Below, piece by piece: positions 7,268-15,859 of a DNA stretch of 29,429 nt (positions are counted from its first letter, which is position 1; the number at the start of each line of letters is the position of its first letter). The position numbers and the translations under genes are program-made. Origin of the DNA: JAAZIN01 sp964464625 (GTDB lineage Bacteria > Bacillota > Dethiobacteria > DTU022); the NCBI GenBank assembly GCA_964464625.1, contig CAYXKD010000022.1:1-29429 (forward strand), given 5' to 3'. The notes under the pieces were generated by a model that was given only the letters and a program-made list of their open reading frames with translations, searched no databases and was not told where the DNA came from.

Positions 7268-7660
7268 CTGGAATTGACCCTCCTCTCTTTCTATAGTGAA
7301 CATATACTTCGCCATGGTATGCATAAAACCTTCCTTTTATACCATTAAAACGGTTTAGTTTAGTTAATCAAATTAAGCTTTGGTTAATAATTCCCTGCGG
7401 CGGCAGTTATTGTGATGCTTTTTATTTCGGCAGTTTGGAGATAACAATTGCCGAGGGCAAGGGCAACAAGAATCTGCCAGAGGGGTTGTTTTCATGTCAC
7501 TGGTACAACATATTTGTTAAGTGTATGTTTTATGCAGGAAAAGCTGCTCTCCCAGGTGTAAGAAGGATCAAGCTAGGCTTTGAACTGCAGACTGGCTCGC
7601 CAGAGGAGTGCTAATTAAGTATCGGTCCGGTTTATTCGGGCCATAAAGGGGGAATGACGA
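7268..7660. other. Intergenic region between divergent genes, no gene seen
   Basis: A 393-base gap with the lipoprotein on the left (minus) and the VOC gene on the right (plus). The part at 7330-7400 is AT-rich and should hold the lipoprotein promoter; TGGTATAAA on the minus strand around 7340 is a possible -10 but I found no good -35. The 7440-7650 part has no supported gene: a 29-codon frame beginning at 7526 lacks a ribosome site. Confidence 0.6.
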
Positions 7661-8110
7661 TTGAGGATAAAATATGTCCATACCAACCTTATCGCAAAAA
7701 ACTGGAGGAAGCTTGCTCGCTTTTACATCGATGTTTTTGGATGTGAGCCGCAGTATCCTGAACGGGATCTTTCTGGGGAATGGGTGGATCAGTTAACAAA
7801 TATCAGCGGTGTCAGGATCAGGGGAATTCATTTGACCCTCCCCGGCTATGCTCAAGGACCAACACTTGAAATATTTGAGTATGATCCCGCCCTTGAGCGA
7901 AACAAACCCTGTATCAACCGGCAGGGATTTGGCCATATTGCTTTTCATGTTGATGCAGTTGAAGAACTCGCCTGTAAGCTGGTGGAGCATGGTGGTAGAA
8001 TAGTAGGCCAAATCATCCGCCAGGATTATGAAGGTATTGGACTTTTGACTGCTTTCTATGCAGAGGATCCTGAAGGAAATTTTATAGAGGTACAAAACTG
8101 GAGCAAATAG
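7661..8110 (+). CDS. VOC (glyoxalase/bleomycin-resistance fold) family protein
   Basis: A 149-residue single-copy vicinal-oxygen-chelate protein made of two beta-alpha-beta-beta-beta modules. The four metal-ligand positions of the fold are filled: H7 (YVHTN), E70 (LEIFEY), H92 (GHIAFHV) and E143 (NFIEVQNW), so a metal-dependent enzyme is likely (lactoylglutathione-lyase-like, epimerase-like or dioxygenase-like). The family is too broad to name a substrate. Other typical positions are LARFYIDVFGCE (residues 18-29) and FYAEDPEGNFIE (132-143). The start is a TTG at 7661 with GGGGG about 6 bases upstream; a nearby ATG at 7654 is out of frame. It stands alone between the lipoprotein and the yqfC operon. 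Confidence 0.85.
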   Translation: MRIKYVHTNLIAKNWRKLARFYIDVFGCEPQYPERDLSGEWVDQLTNISGVRIRGIHLTLPGYAQGPTLEIFEYDPALERNKPCINRQGFGHIAFHVDAVEELACKLVEHGGRIVGQIIRQDYEGIGLLTAFYAEDPEGNFIEVQNWSK

Positions 8111-8291
8111 TAACCGATTCTGATCTTAGATGAAAATATAACTGAGGATTTAATAAGGCTTTGCCGTTCACAGGAATAGTTGGCCATGCCCCGTATTTCA
8201 TTGTTGTCCACATCTGCAAGTTGTATTTCCCTCAGCAGGCGCATAAATTAAATTATTGCCTCTACTTTTATGAAAAGGAGCGGTCCTGGTC

Positions 8292-8576
8292 ATGGCCCGA
8301 AGAAAAAAGAGTGGCGGATTAAAGGAGGTTATCGCTGATTTTTTCGAACTTCCTTACGAAGTTATCCTTGATCTTCCCCGTGTTACCCTCGTGGGCAACG
8401 TTCAGCTTTACATTGAAAACCATCGCGGTGTCATCGTCTACAATGAAAACCAGGTTCGACTGTCAGTCAAAAACGGTGAAATTATTGTCCGGGGAGAAGG
8501 GCTGCAGATCAAAAACCTGCTTGAAGGTGAGCTGCTGGTGAAGGGATTAATCGAAGAGCTGGATTATGAGATTTAG
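8292..8576 (+). CDS. yqfC: Sporulation protein YqfC
   Basis: A 94-residue protein of the YqfC/YabP-like sporulation family. It is recognised by the order of its conserved elements: an N-terminal basic patch, FFELPYEVILDLPRVTLVGN (17-36), the Glu-Asn-His-Arg-Gly stretch (42-46) and the C-terminal NGEIIVRGEGLQIKNL. It is expressed in sporulating B. subtilis under the mother-cell factor sigma-E; the molecular role is unclear. The ATG lies 11 bases after AAAAGGAG, a longer than usual spacing. It opens the long plus-strand cluster and is followed 23 bases later by yqfD, its usual partner. No clear sigma-E promoter was identified upstream. Confidence 0.93.
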   Translation: MARRKKSGGLKEVIADFFELPYEVILDLPRVTLVGNVQLYIENHRGVIVYNENQVRLSVKNGEIIVRGEGLQIKNLLEGELLVKGLIEELDYEI

Positions 8577-8599
8577 CTGTTGTATAGGAGGAAAAGCGG

Positions 8600-9802
8600 G
8601 TGTTTATAATAAAATGGTGGCGCTTTTTTCAAGGATTTGTGGTGATCTCCCTTGCCGGCCGGGGTGTGGAAAGGCTGCTAAACCTGGCGGTTGCGCGGGG
8701 GATCAGTTTTTGGGATTTGCAAAAGCATAAGGAAGTGGCGCATCTTTCTTTGAGTCTGGCATCCTTCAAGGCTTTGCGCCCCCTCCTCCGGAAGGCAGGC
8801 TGTCGCCTGCGCATCCTTCGCAAGGTTGGCCTGCCTTTTATCAAGTACCGGCTGCGCCGCCGCTGGGGCCTGGTAGTGGGGGCTCTATTTTTTATTGCCA
8901 CTCTCTACCTGGCTACCTCCATGGTCTGGTATGTCCGGGTCAGCGGAACCAGGCATCTTGAAAAGGCTGAGGTGCTGGCTCTGGTTGAAGAGATGGGGGT
9001 ACGCCCGGGGGTCTGGAAATGGAAAGTAAAGCTGCCCGAGCTGGAAGAAGAATTGCCCCGCCGCCATGGCTCCATCGCCTGGGCTGGGCTGCGTTTCCGC
9101 GGTAGCCTGCTGGAAATTGAGATCGTGGAACATCTCCCCGGAATTATTTCTGATGATCGCCCTGCAGACCTGGTTGCAAGCAAAGACGGGCTCATTGAAA
9201 GGATTGTAGTTGTCGATGGCAAAGCGGCGGTGAAAGTGGGTGACACTGTATCCAGAGGGGATTTGCTAATAGAAGGGGTCGTTGATCTTGAAAAGGGAAA
9301 CCTTGATCCTGGGGAATTGCAGATCAGGACAGAGGAAGTCAGGGCCAGGGGCAGAGTTGAAGCGCGGGTCTGGTACGAAGCCCGGGAACCGCTCAGGTGC
9401 AGGTTGTTTTCCACAGTTCTGACAGGAGCATCGCAGAGTAGCTGTTATCTCAGGTGCAAGGAGAGGCAGTGGCTCCTGTGGGGTCCGGCGAAGAGCCCCT
9501 ACAGTTTTGCCCGGGAAGAGGTAAGGACTATCTGTTGGAGATGGAGGAATCTCACCTTTCCCGTCGAAGTAATTAAGGCTACCTATCTGGAACAAAGGGT
9601 GGAGCAAAAACAGATTTCCCATCATGAGGCGCTGCAGCAGGCGCAGAAGGAAGCCCGTCAAAAACTGCAGGCGCAGGTTCCGGAAAATACAGCTTATGAA
9701 AAGCTCTACTTTCAGGAATATCTGGACAATGATAAAGAATGGGTTTGCGCAGTAGCCGAAACAAGGGAAGAGATCAGCATGGTGAAGCTGCGCCTGCCCT
9801 GA
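8600..9802 (+). CDS. yqfD: Sporulation protein YqfD
   Basis: A 400-residue membrane-anchored sporulation protein. About 90 N-terminal residues precede one membrane helix (approximately 90-110, VVGALFFIATLYLATSMVWYV). The C-terminal three quarters are expected across the membrane and carry the family pattern VSGTRHLEKAEVL, GVRPGVWKWK, WAGLRFRGSLLEIEIVEH and VASKDGLIERIVVVDGKAAVKVGDTV. The GTG start at 8600 is preceded by AGGAGG. It lies directly downstream of yqfC, an almost invariable pair in endospore formers, and its 3' end is followed by phoH after only 20 bases, so the sporulation pair and the housekeeping genes probably share transcripts. Confidence 0.94.
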   Translation: MFIIKWWRFFQGFVVISLAGRGVERLLNLAVARGISFWDLQKHKEVAHLSLSLASFKALRPLLRKAGCRLRILRKVGLPFIKYRLRRRWGLVVGALFFIATLYLATSMVWYVRVSGTRHLEKAEVLALVEEMGVRPGVWKWKVKLPELEEELPRRHGSIAWAGLRFRGSLLEIEIVEHLPGIISDDRPADLVASKDGLIERIVVVDGKAAVKVGDTVSRGDLLIEGVVDLEKGNLDPGELQIRTEEVRARGRVEARVWYEAREPLRCRLFSTVLTGASQSSCYLRCKERQWLLWGPAKSPYSFAREEVRTICWRWRNLTFPVEVIKATYLEQRVEQKQISHHEALQQAQKEARQKLQAQVPENTAYEKLYFQEYLDNDKEWVCAVAETREEISMVKLRLP

Positions 9803-9822
9803 ATTATTCAGAGAAGGTGGAG

Positions 9823-10809
9823 ATGCCTTTGGTAAAAAAGGCTTTTAACCGTACGGTTTTGCTGGAGAGCGGCGAAGAAGCGCTGCAGCTTTTTGGAAAA
9901 CGCGATCGCCATTTCGATCTTATTGAAAAGAGATTTAGCGTTCGCCTGCTGCCAAAGGATTTCGAACTGGTCATCGAAGGCCCTGAAGCAGAGGTGGAAC
10001 CGCTTTACCAGATGTTTCAAGAACTTTTGCGCAGCATTCGCCGGGGACATTTTTTGTCCAGCCGGGAATTTGAGTATGCCCTCAAATTGACCCGTGAAGG
10101 ACATGTGCAAAGCGTGCGTGAACTTTTCAGTGAACTGCTGCTGGTAACCCACCGTGGTAAACAGATCCGCCCGAAGACCATCGGCCAGAAGCATTACCTC
10201 GAAGCGATGCGGCAGAAAGATATTGTTCTCTGCATCGGACCCGCGGGAACGGGCAAAACCTATCTTGCTCTGGCCATGGCCATTGATGCCCTCAAAAAAA
10301 AACAGGTCCAGCGCCTTGTCCTGGCCCGCCCTGCTGTTGAAGCGGGAGAGCACCTGGGTTTTCTACCCGGTGATTTTCAAGAAAAAGTCGATCCCTACCT
10401 GAGACCCATATATGATGGTCTCTACGACCTGCTGGGGGTGGAGCACTTTCAAAAATACCGCGATCGCGGTATAATTGAAGTGGCGCCCCTTGCATATATG
10501 CGGGGGCGTACCCTTGACGATTCTTTTGCTATTCTTGACGAGGGGCAGAATGCCACTTCCGAACAGATGAAAATGTTCCTTACCCGGCTCGGTTTTGGAT
10601 CAAAGGCGGTGGTGACGGGTGATATCACCCAGATTGATCTTCCCCGCGAACGTGAATCGGGCCTGGCTGAGGCTCCGCACATCCTGGCTGACGTGGAGGG
10701 GATCGCACTGGTTTACCTGACGGAGAAAGATGTGGTCAGACACCCGCTGGTGCAAAATATTATTAAAGCCTATGAAAGATATGAGGCCGGCAAGGTGACA
10801 GATCCATGA
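9823..10809 (+). CDS. phoH: PhoH-family P-loop ATPase (PhoL/YbeZ-like)
   Basis: A 328-residue PhoH-like ATPase, a family linked to RNA metabolism and usually encoded next to ybeY. Walker A is GPAGTGKT (residues 139-146) and the Walker B region is FAILDEGQN (235-243). Other family landmarks are ARPAVEAGEHLGFLPGD and TGDITQIDLPR. The ATG at 9823 was chosen because AAGGTGG precedes it and the protein then begins at the usual family position; a longer frame from 9739 would overlap yqfD by 64 bases with no ribosome site. The stop overlaps the start of pgpH (ATGA), indicating translational coupling. The residues before the ATPase domain probably form the family's nucleic-acid-binding N-terminal domain. 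Confidence 0.95.
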   Translation: MPLVKKAFNRTVLLESGEEALQLFGKRDRHFDLIEKRFSVRLLPKDFELVIEGPEAEVEPLYQMFQELLRSIRRGHFLSSREFEYALKLTREGHVQSVRELFSELLLVTHRGKQIRPKTIGQKHYLEAMRQKDIVLCIGPAGTGKTYLALAMAIDALKKKQVQRLVLARPAVEAGEHLGFLPGDFQEKVDPYLRPIYDGLYDLLGVEHFQKYRDRGIIEVAPLAYMRGRTLDDSFAILDEGQNATSEQMKMFLTRLGFGSKAVVTGDITQIDLPRERESGLAEAPHILADVEGIALVYLTEKDVVRHPLVQNIIKAYERYEAGKVTDP

Positions 10810-12917
10810 AAACAAGCCCCGGGATAAAAGAGATAATGGGCGGTTTGCTTCCGCCCAAATGGGATCAGCGAACCCAAAAGTTGACACTGGCGGCGGCGGT
10901 CTTTACTGTGATCTTTCTGGTCCTTATTTTTTCCTGTATGCCTGCCAGAATTTATGTGGAGATTGATCGGCCCAGCCCGAGAACAATCTATGCGCCGCGT
11001 GAGGCTATTGATGAATATACCACGGAACAGCTGCGCGGGGAGGCTGCTGCCGCGGTCCCTGAAGTATTTGACTATAATCCCGAGGCTGAAGAGGAAGCCC
11101 TTGTGGCGTTGGAGGGTTTTTTTGACCGGGTTGTCGAAATCCGGGATGATCAGGAAGGCTCTCTGGATGAAAAAACTGCGGCTTTTCAGGATCTCTTTGA
11201 TGAAGAGATCCCCTATTCAACAGCCAAAACCCTGCTTACCGAAAATAACATCCTTGCCGATCTGGAAAAACGTCTGAAGGCCCTGCTAACAGAGATCTTT
11301 GATCAGGGAATAAAGGACAATGGTGTGGAGACAGCGCTGCGACAGATTAGCCATGAGATTGACCTTTTTCCTTTTGATGCCGGGCTAAAGCTTCTGAGCC
11401 AGTCCCTTGCCGCACCGCTGCTGAAACCGAACATGATCGCCAATCCAGAAGCGACAGCCCATAATCGCGAGACGGCTCGCATGGCCGTTGCACCTGTGGT
11501 TCTGCAGCGAAACACTCTAATCGTCAGCGAGGGGGAGCTGGTCACGGAAAAGCAGTTGGCCCAGCTTGAAAGTCTGGGGCTGCTTCAAGGTACGCATGCA
11601 GATTACTTTGGAATGATTGGATTATTTTTGCTTTTGTCAATTATTTTTGTCCTGGTAAGTATTTATTTATATAAATTTGTAAATAATGTCTATACAGACA
11701 CGAAAAAGCTGATGCTGTTAGGCCTCGTTGTGATCATTACTCTTCTGGTGACAGTTTTAGCTGCTTACTTCTCAGGTTACTGGATCCCTGTAGCCATGGG
11801 AGTGATCCTTATAACTGTATTTTTTGGTTACCGGCTTGCTGTACTGATGACCCTGGTTTTTGCCCTGCTGGCCGGCTTTGTGACCGGGGGTGAACTCAGT
11901 TATGTATTGGTTTCCCTGACGGGCGGTCTGGCTGCGGTTTATGCTGTTTCCCGGGTCAGCCAGCGCAGTGACCTGGCCAGGGCCGGCCTTTATGTTGCTG
12001 GAACCAATGTGGTGACCATCTTGGCGCAATTTCTATTTTTAGGAAACATCGGCCTGGAAAGCGGGATTCTGAAAGAGCTGGGCTATGCTATGGCAGCCGG
12101 TGTCGGTAATGGTCTGATATCCTCGATCATTGCTATTGGACTGCTCCCTTACCTGGAAAGTGCTTTTGGTGAGACCACATCGATTACTTTGCTGGAGCTT
12201 TCCAATCCCAATCATCCCCTGCTGCGGCGGCTCCAGACAAAAGCGCCCGGCACTTACTACCACAGTATGATGGTATGCAATCTGGCCGAAGCCGCTGCCG
12301 AAGCGGTCAATGCTGACCCCCTGCTCACCCGGGTTGGTGCCTATTACCATGATATCGGCAAGTTGAAGCGGCCCTATTTTTTTACCGAGAACCAGCTTTC
12401 GGGGCAAAATCCGCATGATAAGCTTTCTCCCAACCTGAGCGCCATGGTTATCCGCCTTCATGTCAAGGATGGGGTTGAACTGGCCCGTAAGCATCGCCTG
12501 CCTGCTGTGATCGAGGAAATCATTCAGCAGCATCACGGGACAAGTTTAATCTCTTATTTTTACCAGCAAGCTCTGGAAGACAGGGGCGATGTGGAGCAGA
12601 TTTACGATGAAAAATTTCGCTATGAGGGGCCGCTGCCGCAAACAAAGGAAGCAGCGATCATCATGCTTGCAGATTCTGTTGAGGCGGGGGTTCGCTCGCT
12701 CCCCAAACCGGTGGGCAACCGGGTTGAAGGCATGGTCAGACGGATTATCAAAGATAGATTGAACAATGGTCAGATGGATGAAAGCGATTTAACATTGAAA
12801 GAGCTTGATCTCATTGGAGAAGCTTTTGTCAAAATTATGGCGGGCATCTATCACAGCCGCATTGAATATCCGGAAAAAGATTTAAAGGCTGAAATCGAAA
12901 GGAGTGCTCTCCGGTGA
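10806..12917 (+). CDS. pgpH: Cyclic-di-AMP phosphodiesterase PgpH (7TMR-HD)
   Basis: A 703-residue membrane protein of the 7TM-receptor with intracellular HD hydrolase family (B. subtilis YqfF, Listeria PgpH). Characterised members hydrolyse c-di-AMP to pApA, controlling potassium and osmotic balance. One N-terminal helix (about 22-44) is followed by a large extracytoplasmic domain (about 45-285), a block of hydrophobic helices (about 285-460) and a cytoplasmic HD domain. HD-domain metal ligands are visible at H486 (YYHSMMV), H515-D516 (HDIGK) and the later QQHHGTSL segment. It overlaps phoH by four bases upstream and ybeY by four bases (GTGA) downstream. This phoH-pgpH-ybeY order is the same as in Bacillus. 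Confidence 0.96.
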   Translation: MKTSPGIKEIMGGLLPPKWDQRTQKLTLAAAVFTVIFLVLIFSCMPARIYVEIDRPSPRTIYAPREAIDEYTTEQLRGEAAAAVPEVFDYNPEAEEEALVALEGFFDRVVEIRDDQEGSLDEKTAAFQDLFDEEIPYSTAKTLLTENNILADLEKRLKALLTEIFDQGIKDNGVETALRQISHEIDLFPFDAGLKLLSQSLAAPLLKPNMIANPEATAHNRETARMAVAPVVLQRNTLIVSEGELVTEKQLAQLESLGLLQGTHADYFGMIGLFLLLSIIFVLVSIYLYKFVNNVYTDTKKLMLLGLVVIITLLVTVLAAYFSGYWIPVAMGVILITVFFGYRLAVLMTLVFALLAGFVTGGELSYVLVSLTGGLAAVYAVSRVSQRSDLARAGLYVAGTNVVTILAQFLFLGNIGLESGILKELGYAMAAGVGNGLISSIIAIGLLPYLESAFGETTSITLLELSNPNHPLLRRLQTKAPGTYYHSMMVCNLAEAAAEAVNADPLLTRVGAYYHDIGKLKRPYFFTENQLSGQNPHDKLSPNLSAMVIRLHVKDGVELARKHRLPAVIEEIIQQHHGTSLISYFYQQALEDRGDVEQIYDEKFRYEGPLPQTKEAAIIMLADSVEAGVRSLPKPVGNRVEGMVRRIIKDRLNNGQMDESDLTLKELDLIGEAFVKIMAGIYHSRIEYPEKDLKAEIERSALR

Positions 12918-13381
12918 GTGTCTCTGTACACCGGACTGACGGTGAGCGGCTTCCCAAAACATTGAAGGATAAGCTTATCACCGCCGCACATATTTTGTTA
13001 AAAGATCACCACCTTGAACAGGGCGATCTAGCCATTGTTTTGACGGATGATACAATGCTGCAGGAGCTGAACCGGTGCTACCGGGGGATAGACTCTCCCA
13101 CAGACGTGCTCTCTTTTCCCATGCTTGAACCCTACGGCGGGGAGGATGTTGTGCCGGGGGATTGTGAAGGAACGACAGTTGGCGATATCTATATCTCGCT
13201 GCAGCGGGTATATGAACAGGCCGGCTCTGCCGGCCATTCCTGGGAGCGAGAGGCACTGATTCTCTCAATTCACGGCCTCCTGCATATATTGGGCTATGAT
13301 CATGACAGCAGCGTTGCCGCTGATGAAATGCAGCAGAAGGAGGTAGAAGTTCTCAATCTTGTGGATCAGCCCACAGGGTGA
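12914..13381 (+). CDS. ybeY: Endoribonuclease YbeY
   Basis: A 155-residue metal-dependent endoribonuclease needed for 16S rRNA 3'-end maturation and ribosome quality control. The zinc motif HGLLHILGYDH (H120, H124, H130) is complete, and the preceding segment TDVLSFPM and GDIYIS matches the family. The start is a GTG at 12914 overlapping the pgpH stop by four bases, so translation is probably coupled; no separate strong ribosome site is needed. It lies next to phoH and pgpH and upstream of era, its common functional partners in rRNA processing. Confidence 0.97.
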   Translation: MSVSVHRTDGERLPKTLKDKLITAAHILLKDHHLEQGDLAIVLTDDTMLQELNRCYRGIDSPTDVLSFPMLEPYGGEDVVPGDCEGTTVGDIYISLQRVYEQAGSAGHSWEREALILSIHGLLHILGYDHDSSVAADEMQQKEVEVLNLVDQPTG

Positions 13382-13767
13382 GAATGGATACAATGGAGCG
13401 TCTGATCCGAAGCTTTCGGGATGCTTTTGCCGGTCTTTCCTATTGTTTTGCAACGCAGAGAAACATGGTCATACATGCTATTCTCGGTGCGGCAATCCTT
13501 TTATTGTCTTATCTGTTTCATCTCGAGGGATGGGAACTCTTTTTCATTTTGACAGCTGTATTTGCCGTTATCACTGTTGAAGCGATTAATACAGCTATTG
13601 AAAAAACTGTTGACCTGGCGACAAAGGAACAGCAGGAGCTGGCGCATATCGCCAAAGATGTGGCTGCTGGAGCGGTTTTGCTCACTACTTTTTATGCCAT
13701 CCTGATAGGAACTTTTATTTTGGGACCACGCCTGTGGGGAGTCCTTCAAAAATTAAGCAGTTTTTAA
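13378..13767 (+). CDS. dgkA: Diacylglycerol/undecaprenol kinase, DgkA family
   Basis: A 129-residue integral membrane kinase. In Gram-positive bacteria this family mostly phosphorylates undecaprenol, recycling the lipid carrier for cell-wall synthesis. Three hydrophobic helices are visible (about 32-48, 52-66 and 99-120), and the active-site segment is EAINTAIEKTVDLAT (from E68) followed by AHIAKDVAAGAVLL. The GTG at 13378 overlaps the ybeY stop (GTGA); an in-frame ATG at 13384 is an alternative start. A gap of 83 bases follows before the DUF881 gene. Confidence 0.95.
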   Translation: MRMDTMERLIRSFRDAFAGLSYCFATQRNMVIHAILGAAILLLSYLFHLEGWELFFILTAVFAVITVEAINTAIEKTVDLATKEQQELAHIAKDVAAGAVLLTTFYAILIGTFILGPRLWGVLQKLSSF

Positions 13768-13850
13768 CAATCTTCACAATTTAATAATAGGAGTTTTCAG
13801 GGTCCCTCTCTAATAGATAAACAAAGTATAATTGGGGGTACGTTCTGCCC

Positions 13851-14894
13851 GTGAAAATTTTCAGCGAAGATTATTACAAAAAGTATCTGGTGTGGGCGCT
13901 GTTGTTTCTGCTGATTGTAAATACTGTTATAGTTGGCGGCACCTACTACCTCTTTCGCACTAGCTTTCCTGGTGCAGCTGCCAGATATAGTTCCAAGCAG
14001 GAGGTGGCGCGTGATCTGGCGACCTACCATTTACGCCTTGCCGAAGAACTCGAGGTGCTGGAGCGGGATGAGGTGAAGAAGGCTCTTGCCGGGTTTAATT
14101 ATGATGTTGAAGTCTCCAGTGCCGATGAATTAACGATGGTGATCTTTGATCAGGGACGCAAGCTGCGGGAAATCATCCTCCGGGAAGCTGATTTAATGGT
14201 CACAGATCAGATTCTTGCTGCGATAAACTCAAATGAGCAGGTGCGGAAGACTGAAGAAGTCCTCTACTTTTCACTTCGCTTTTCAGAAGGTGAGATTTTC
14301 ACCATTCCCGGCAATGTGTTACCCGATGAGGTAATTACAGCGATACAAGATTTTATTCTGCGCGATCGTTTAACCATGAACCGGCTTGAAATTGAAATCG
14401 CTGAAGGCAAAGCCCGCCTTGCCCCCTACAGCCCCGAAGAACAGCTGGAAATAAGAAATGAGGAACTCCGTACCGCCGGGCTGAAAATGCATGATTTAAA
14501 GGTGGAGACAGGCCTGGCGGAGATGACCGGGGCGGGGATCACAGTGAAGCTTTACGATGAGTTTGGGGCAACCAGCTCCAGTTCGATCATTCATGATACT
14601 GACATCCGGGATGTGATCAACGAGCTTTTTGGCTCGGGAGCAAGGGGAATCAGCCTGGGCGGTCAGCGTCTCATTGTTACTTCGGCGGTTCGCTGCAGCG
14701 GTTCTTTGATTAAGGTAAACGACAGGTTAATCACGGTTAACCCCGTTGTCATTCAGGCGGTGGGCGATCCTGACCTGCTGGTTAGCGGCCTCGAAATTAT
14801 CAGAAACAACCTGGAGATAAACAGGGGGATTCGCTTTGTTGTTGAGCGGGAACAGCTGTTAAAACTGCCGGCATATTCACGGACCGGAGAATAA
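13851..14894 (+). CDS. Membrane-anchored DUF881 protein with extra N-terminal domain
   Basis: A 347-residue protein. Residues about 13-34 form one membrane helix. Residues about 195-340 match the DUF881 pattern seen in B. subtilis YlxW/YlxX: a coiled segment EEQLEIRNEELRTAGLK, then GAGITVKLYD, IRDVINELFGSGARGISLGG, SAVRCSGSLIKVN and NPVVIQAVGDP. Between them lies a stretch of about 150 residues (36-190) that I do not recognise. It includes YDVEVSSADELTMVIFDQG and a Glu-rich helix and makes the protein ~100 residues longer than common DUF881 proteins. The start is a GTG at 13851. DUF881 genes usually sit near division and cell-wall genes; here the gene is inserted between dgkA and cdd in an otherwise Bacillus-like order. 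Its function is unknown; a cell-envelope or sporulation role is a guess. Confidence 0.8.
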   Translation: MKIFSEDYYKKYLVWALLFLLIVNTVIVGGTYYLFRTSFPGAAARYSSKQEVARDLATYHLRLAEELEVLERDEVKKALAGFNYDVEVSSADELTMVIFDQGRKLREIILREADLMVTDQILAAINSNEQVRKTEEVLYFSLRFSEGEIFTIPGNVLPDEVITAIQDFILRDRLTMNRLEIEIAEGKARLAPYSPEEQLEIRNEELRTAGLKMHDLKVETGLAEMTGAGITVKLYDEFGATSSSSIIHDTDIRDVINELFGSGARGISLGGQRLIVTSAVRCSGSLIKVNDRLITVNPVVIQAVGDPDLLVSGLEIIRNNLEINRGIRFVVEREQLLKLPAYSRTGE

Positions 14895-14920
14895 TCCCGA
14901 GAGATTAAGGACTGAGCAAA

Positions 14921-15760
14921 GTGCGCAAATCAACGCTGGTGTCTATTGCTGCGGCGGCCCGATCAAGGGCTTATGCCCCTTACTCCCGCTTTGCCGTGGG
15001 CGCAGCCCTGCTGACTGGCGAAGGAGCAGTTTTTACAGGAGCCAATATGGAAAACGCCTCCTTTGGGCTCTCTGTTTGTGCTGAGCGGGTGGCTCTCTGG
15101 AACGCGTACCAGGCCGGTCATCACCGTTTTGACCGCATGGCTGTGGTTGCTCATTGCTCGCCTCCACCTGTGCCCTGCGGCGCCTGCCGACAGGTCATCT
15201 CCGAACTGGCAGGCGACATTGAGGTGATCATGGGCAATTTGCAGGGTGATCTTATCTGCCGGCGCCTGAGCGAACTGCTGCCCGAGCCTTTTAGCAGTGA
15301 ATCACTGGGACTGCCTGCTGCAGCCCCGCCGGAAACCGCCTTTGCAGAGGATGATCTCTGGAGGCTGCCGCTGACCCTGCGGCCAATCGGGCGGGTGCGC
15401 AGCAGCTTTAGCGAGCCTTCGGAGGTGCCTGACAATTATAAAACATCTGTTTCAGAGGTTCACCTTGATCCCCATCTGGAAGATGGTCTGTACCGGATGG
15501 AGGAAGAATCGAGGATTATTGTCATCGGTTACCTGCATCGCTCCGCAGGCTTTAAGCTTAAAAGCGAACGGCGCGGCCGCGGCGGTGAAGTTTACGGCCT
15601 TTTTGCCAGCCGCACTCCATACCGGCCCAATCCAATTTCTATGACCGAGGTTGATCTGCTCGAGCTCCGTGGTCCCGTTCTAATTGTGCGCGGCCTGGAC
15701 CTCCTTGACGGCACTCCCGTTCTTGACCTTAAAACAGTTATTCCCAGGGCAAGGGGTTAG
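14921..15760 (+). CDS. cdd: Fusion: cytidine deaminase + TrmO/TsaA-like methyltransferase domain
   Basis: A 279-residue two-domain protein in one uninterrupted frame. Residues 1-127 are a complete zinc cytidine deaminase: GANMENASFGLSVCAE (C53, E55) and PCGACRQ (C86, C89), ending in LLPEPF. This converts cytidine to uridine in pyrimidine salvage. After a Pro/Ala-rich linker (about 128-150), residues 153-273 match the TsaA/TrmO domain, which uses S-adenosylmethionine to methylate N6 of t6A37 in certain tRNAs. Landmarks are PIGRVRSSF (155-163), GLFASRTPYRPNPI (226-239) and RGLDLLDGTPVLDLK (257-271). The GTG start at 14921 follows AAGGA. In most relatives the two activities are separate genes; cdd normally occupies exactly this place, upstream of era. 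Whether the second domain is active on tRNA is not shown. Confidence 0.93.
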   Translation: MRKSTLVSIAAAARSRAYAPYSRFAVGAALLTGEGAVFTGANMENASFGLSVCAERVALWNAYQAGHHRFDRMAVVAHCSPPPVPCGACRQVISELAGDIEVIMGNLQGDLICRRLSELLPEPFSSESLGLPAAAPPETAFAEDDLWRLPLTLRPIGRVRSSFSEPSEVPDNYKTSVSEVHLDPHLEDGLYRMEEESRIIVIGYLHRSAGFKLKSERRGRGGEVYGLFASRTPYRPNPISMTEVDLLELRGPVLIVRGLDLLDGTPVLDLKTVIPRARG

Positions 15761-15859
15761 AAATTGTGAGCCACCGGGGTTCCATCCGGTTGTTCTACAT
15801 TAAAGTGGATATAAGGTGCCGGTAGGGGATATAATTTCCAGGTGAAGGAGAATCAACGG

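Noticed and set aside
7526..7615. 29-codon plus-strand frame in the gap before the VOC gene
   Set aside because: No ribosome site and no recognisable protein.
8056..8244. Minus-strand frame of 61 residues overlapping the VOC gene end and the gap before yqfC
   Set aside because: It has no ribosome site before its ATG, a third of it is antisense to the VOC gene and I recognise no family. It could be a relic but is not supported.
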